From the NCBI GenBank assembly GCA_015904055.1, contig JABMDE010000198.1:1-9719 (forward strand): DNA of 9,719 bases. Reading direction: 5' to 3'. This document shows positions 6,565-9,719 of this stretch, piece after piece; position 1 is the stretch's first letter, and each line of letters begins with the position of its first letter. Below the pieces are notes generated by a model, which saw only the letters and a list, made by a program, of their open reading frames with translations, did no database searches and was not told where the DNA came from. The stretch comes from Nitrospira sp. (GTDB lineage Bacteria > Nitrospirota > Nitrospiria > Nitrospirales > Nitrospiraceae). The position numbers were made by a program, and so were the translations under genes.

Positions 6565-8049
6565 TTACTTCTGCATGGCCACCATGAGCAGGTTGCTCAC
6601 GGATTCACGGATGAACTGGATCAGCGGCTCTGGGTACACGCCCAAGAGGAGGATGATTGATGCCACAAAGCCAAGTGAGAAGGCAGTCGCCCAGGTTGTC
6701 CCCCCGGTTGCCTGCACTGTCTGTCCCTGAGGGACGGTTGCTGGTGTGGCTGCCTCGCCGAACATGGTGACGATGAGTCGAAGATAATAGTAGAGGCTGA
6801 CGACGCTGTTCGCAATGAGCGCCAGCACGAGCCACCACAGGCCGGCGTCAACACCGGCCGCGATTGCATAAAACTTCCCGATGAATCCAGCCGTCACTGG
6901 AATCCCTGCCAATGACAACAGACTCAGTGCCATCATGCCGGCGAGCCAGGGACGCGTCCAAAACAGGCCTTGATAGTCCTCGAATCGATCCTTCTCCCCT
7001 CCCTCACTCGAATAGACTGTGACGACGCCAAAAGCCCCTAATGACATGGCACAATAGACGATCACGTAGAAGGTGACGGCTTCCGCGGCAGAAGGACCTC
7101 CGGCTAGCAAGGCCACGAGTACGTAGCCGAAATGAGCAATCGACGAATAGGCCAGGAGACGTTTGATGTTCTGTTGCAGGAGCGCCAGTACATTCCCTGT
7201 GACCATCGAGACAACAGCCAGGAGCCCGAACAGGTGCACAACGGGTGGCAGTTCCAACATCCCGACCTCGGTGGCGAGGCGGAGTAACAGTGCCATCACC
7301 GCTGCCTTCGAGACCGTCGCGATATATGTCGTGATAGGAGTCGGTGCGCCCTGATACACATCGGGAATCCACATGTGAAACGGTGCGAGGCCAAGCTTCA
7401 ATGCGATGCCGACCAGGACCAGGATCAATCCCCCCAACCACAGTGCAGGAACAGTCTGCCACTGTTTCACACTCACTCCTACCTCATGGAAGGTCATGGC
7501 ACCGCTTTCGAAATACAGCAAGGCCAGGCCGAACAGGAGGAATGCTGACGCAGTGATGGACAACAACAGATATTTCACCGCGGCTTCGAGCGGGTTTCGT
7601 CGGGTTCGTAAATACCCGATGAGACTGCAGAGGGACAGCCCGAGAAGTTCGAAGCCGAGAAAAAACGATACGAAATGCGCCGCGGTGGTCAGGACCAAGC
7701 CCCCGAAAGTGGCGAGTAGCAGAAGCAGGTAATATTCCTCGACCCCTTCTCGCTCAAGAAACTGAATGTTCAGATACCGGTACGACAGTGCAATGATGAC
7801 CATCGTCGCACTCAAAATCAGTCCCATGTATAACAAGGCATGTCCATCCACGACCAGCAGGGCTGTCACAGCGCGAGGGGATGCCGTGGCGGCCCAGGGC
7901 AGCGTTGCGAGAGTGAACAGGCACGACAGAAACGCACAGACCGCAATTCTTGCATGATTCCGCCTGAAGGCAATTGCGAGCATCGTCACAAGGGAGAAGG
8001 CCCCAAGATCGAGGATTGGTGAAAGGGCAATGAAGTCTTGGAGGATCAT
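6565..8049 (-). CDS. nuoN: NADH-quinone oxidoreductase subunit N
   Basis: NuoN is one of three antiporter-like proton-pumping subunits in the membrane arm of respiratory complex I. This copy has 494 residues, the usual length, and about 14 membrane segments. The charged residues of the proton channel are present: Glu134 in FFLGFELLGLSL, Lys159 in AAVKYLLL, Lys218 in GIALKLGLAPFHMWIPDVY, Lys248 in TVSKAAV and Lys392 in TAGFIGKF. The pattern APFHMWIPDVYQGAPT and the loop NIKRLLAYSSIAHFGY are diagnostic of NuoN as opposed to NuoL or NuoM. Its ATG overlaps the nuoM stop by 4 bases (ATGA, 8046-8049), so the two are translationally coupled. It is the last gene of the operon, as is usual for nuoN. 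The short gap to the convergent neighbour shows no obvious hairpin terminator. Confidence 0.96.
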   Translation of the reverse strand: MILQDFIALSPILDLGAFSLVTMLAIAFRRNHARIAVCAFLSCLFTLATLPWAATASPRAVTALLVVDGHALLYMGLILSATMVIIALSYRYLNIQFLEREGVEEYYLLLLLATFGGLVLTTAAHFVSFFLGFELLGLSLCSLIGYLRTRRNPLEAAVKYLLLSITASAFLLFGLALLYFESGAMTFHEVGVSVKQWQTVPALWLGGLILVLVGIALKLGLAPFHMWIPDVYQGAPTPITTYIATVSKAAVMALLLRLATEVGMLELPPVVHLFGLLAVVSMVTGNVLALLQQNIKRLLAYSSIAHFGYVLVALLAGGPSAAEAVTFYVIVYCAMSLGAFGVVTVYSSEGGEKDRFEDYQGLFWTRPWLAGMMALSLLSLAGIPVTAGFIGKFYAIAAGVDAGLWWLVLALIANSVVSLYYYLRLIVTMFGEAATPATVPQGQTVQATGGTTWATAFSLGFVASIILLLGVYPEPLIQFIRESVSNLLMVAMQK

Positions 8050-9599
8050 GGGGTACTTCCCTGCGTGGCCACGATGTGGGACGACAGTACGGACTCTGAT
8101 CGCACGTGAGTCAGATCGGCTGACACCATGGCATGCTGTACCAGTTGTTCCATAACCGGCTTTGTCGTGCTCAATACGGCCTTCGGATAGAGTCCCAGCC
8201 AGATCTGTAGGACTGCGATGAACAGTACGGTTCCAAATGCGACATTCGACAGATCTGGGGCAGTACGGATGTCTTGTTGTCGGCCAAAGAATGTGCGTTG
8301 CATCATGCCCAGGGAGTAAATGGCCGCCATGACCATGCCGAGCGATGCCAGAATGGTCATAATCGGTTGAGTCGCATAGGATCCAAACAGCACGAGAAAT
8401 TCACCGATGAAATTAGCCAGTCCGGGCAACCCCAGCGATGCACAGGCAAAGAAGAGTGCCATCGTGGCAAGGCGTGGCGTCACACTCCACAGTCCTCCCA
8501 TCTGTCCCATCTCCCTCGTCTGGTAACGCTCCTGAAGTGCCCCGGCCAATAGGAAGAGGCCGCCGGTACTCAGTCCATGCGCCACCATCTGCATCACCAC
8601 TCCTTGCAGCGCCAACTCTGTTCCGGCAAAGACACCGAGCAGGATGAACCCCATGTGGCTGATGCTGCTGTAGGCCACCAGTCGTTTGATATCCGTTTGC
8701 GAACAGGCTAACAGCGCTCCATAGAGAATACCGAAGGCACCAAGTCCCATGGCAATCGGTGCGAACGTACTCATTGCCTCGGGGAACAACGGAATGGTGA
8801 ACCGTAACAAACCATAGGCGCCGGTTTTCGCTAAGATCCCGGCGAGAATGATACTCGCCCCGGTGGGAGCTTCTGCGTAGGTGTCTGGCAGCCATGTATG
8901 AAAGGGAGGCGCCGGCAGTTTCACGAGAAACCCGATGAGAAATGCCAGCATGAGCCACCAGGCCGTTTCGCTGGTCAGGGTCAGTCTCATCAGGTCGGCA
9001 TAGTCAAAACTGGGTTGCCCTGTTGCCTGCTGATGCAGGAGTGCGAGGGCCACAATGGCAACAAGTAACACCAAGCTCCCCGCCTGGGTAAAGAGGAAGA
9101 ACTTGAACGAGGCATGCCGACGCTGCGCATAACCCCAGATGACGATCAGGAGATACATGGGAATGAGCATGAGCTCCCAAAAGAAGAAAAACAGAATCAA
9201 ATCGATCGCCAGAAATACTCCGATGACGCCGCCTAGAGCGAGCAGGACATTGCAGTGAAACAGTCCGGCCCGACTCTGGATTTCAGTCCAGGAGGCAATG
9301 ATGGCGACAATCCCGATAACGGCTGTCAGCAGGATGAGGATAACGCTCAGCCCGTCGAGGCCAAGATGGAGGCTGATGCCCCAGCGGGGGATCCAAGGGA
9401 TGTGACTTTCAACGAGCCATGCCCCATGACCTGAAGCCTGAACCGAGCGATCTTGGATCCAGAGAACATACGTCAGAAGAACATCGACGGACAAGGCACC
9501 GAGAGCAATCCAACGAGGAGCGTGGCGAGACCACTGCTGCCCCATCCATGCGAAGGGTGCCGCGAGAATTGGGATCAGTATGAGCAGCCAGAGACTCAT
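8046..9599 (-). CDS. nuoM: NADH-quinone oxidoreductase subunit M
   Basis: NuoM is the central antiporter-like proton pump of the complex I membrane arm. It has 517 residues and about 14 membrane segments. Key residues are Glu142 in FFFFWELMLIPMYLL, Lys227 in GFLVKLPAPPFHTWLPDTY, Lys258 in ILAKTGAYGLLRF, Glu400 in LANFIGEFLVLFG and His341 in MVAHGLSTGG. APPFHTWLPDTYAEAPT with the terminal Glu400 (in place of Lys) separates it from NuoL and NuoN. I chose the ATG at 9599 (MSLWLLILIPILAAPF), preceded by GAAGG and 5 bases after the nuoL stop. An upstream ATG at 9665 would add 22 charged residues overlapping nuoL. A hydrophilic C-terminal tail of about 30 residues follows the last membrane helix. 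The stop overlaps the nuoN start. Confidence 0.96.
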   Translation of the reverse strand: MSLWLLILIPILAAPFAWMGQQWSRHAPRWIALGALSVDVLLTYVLWIQDRSVQASGHGAWLVESHIPWIPRWGISLHLGLDGLSVILILLTAVIGIVAIIASWTEIQSRAGLFHCNVLLALGGVIGVFLAIDLILFFFFWELMLIPMYLLIVIWGYAQRRHASFKFFLFTQAGSLVLLVAIVALALLHQQATGQPSFDYADLMRLTLTSETAWWLMLAFLIGFLVKLPAPPFHTWLPDTYAEAPTGASIILAGILAKTGAYGLLRFTIPLFPEAMSTFAPIAMGLGAFGILYGALLACSQTDIKRLVAYSSISHMGFILLGVFAGTELALQGVVMQMVAHGLSTGGLFLLAGALQERYQTREMGQMGGLWSVTPRLATMALFFACASLGLPGLANFIGEFLVLFGSYATQPIMTILASLGMVMAAIYSLGMMQRTFFGRQQDIRTAPDLSNVAFGTVLFIAVLQIWLGLYPKAVLSTTKPVMEQLVQHAMVSADLTHVRSESVLSSHIVATQGSTP

Positions 9600-9604
9600 A
9601 GCCT

Positions 9605-9719
9605 TCACATCGCAAAGAGACCGAGTAACATCAGTGTCCCGATCGCAATCGTCGCGGCGTACCACCGGACATGACCCGTCTGAGTGTGACTCATCCAGTC
9701 ATGACAGGACTCGGCGCCA
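9605..9719 (-). CDS. nuoL: NADH-quinone oxidoreductase subunit L, C-terminal fragment cut by the window edge
   Basis: The last 38 codons of an upstream gene are visible, ending at TGA 9607-9605, 5 bases before the nuoM ATG. The peptide reads ESCHDWMSHTQTGHVRWYAA and then a final hydrophobic helix (TIAIGTLMLLGLFAM). A QTG-x-V-x-x-Y-A segment followed by one terminal membrane helix is typical of the NuoL C-terminus, and nuoL directly before nuoM is the standard gene order. NuoL is the distal proton-pumping subunit, with the long lateral helix. The rest of the gene lies outside the window, so its integrity is unknown. A second NuoM-like subunit, as in some extended complexes, is less likely from this tail. 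Confidence 0.75.
   Translation of the reverse strand, partial: GAESCHDWMSHTQTGHVRWYAATIAIGTLMLLGLFAM

Noticed and set aside
7004..7462. A 152-residue open frame within nuoN on the same strand
   Set aside because: It is fully inside the well-conserved nuoN frame, with Arg/Gly/Ser-rich composition typical of a shadow frame.
9600..9665. Longer NuoM from ATG 9665
   Set aside because: The extra 22 residues are charged and overlap the nuoL C-terminus; NuoM normally begins with a hydrophobic helix, as MSLWLLILIPIL does.

Overview
The window looks like chromosomal DNA of a free-living, moderately GC-rich Gram-negative bacterium. The style of the complex I genes, the NuoM/NuoN sequences and the mix of small accessory proteins remind me of Nitrospira (phylum Nitrospirota). 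That is an impression from recall, not a search result. All of the sequence is accounted for by eight protein-coding loci and short intergenic gaps. I see no rRNA, tRNA, CRISPR array, insertion sequence or origin, and no gap longer than about 240 bases.

Layout. (1) Positions 91-1265, plus strand: a PLP-dependent alanine/serine-glyoxylate aminotransferase, broken by a frameshift just after the PLP lysine. The conserved Pro-Pro-Gly is missing, which fits a 7-base loss. (2) Positions 1269-2480, plus strand, 3 bases later: an intact metal-dependent amidohydrolase of the imidazolonepropionase/prolidase-like group. (3) A dyad at 2477-2527 lies where this pair meets the convergent gene and may act as a terminator. 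(4) Minus strand, reading from 5607 down to 2538: an ABC-2 type exporter (ATPase, then a polytopic permease whose start overlaps the ATPase stop by one base), then 71 bases later a small J-domain co-chaperone. A good sigma70-type promoter precedes the ATPase. (5) Positions 5846-6532, plus strand: a 228-residue protein of unknown function whose C-terminal half resembles the DUF6573 family, transcribed divergently from the ABC operon. (6) Minus strand, 9719 down to 6565: the 3' end of a respiratory complex I (nuo) operon, with the C-terminus of nuoL, then complete nuoM and nuoN, tightly packed or overlapping.

How the parts work together. NuoL, NuoM and NuoN are the three antiporter-like proton-pumping subunits of NADH:quinone oxidoreductase, and they keep their key charged membrane residues. 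The ABC ATPase and permease form one exporter of unknown substrate. The aminotransferase and amidohydrolase are probably co-transcribed, but no shared pathway can be read from the sequence. The points most worth a second look are the frameshifted aminotransferase, the DUF6573-like protein with its unassigned N-terminal module and apparent lack of a ribosome binding site, and the stand-alone J-protein. I do not see convincing evidence of a new multi-gene defence, mobile or RNA-based system.
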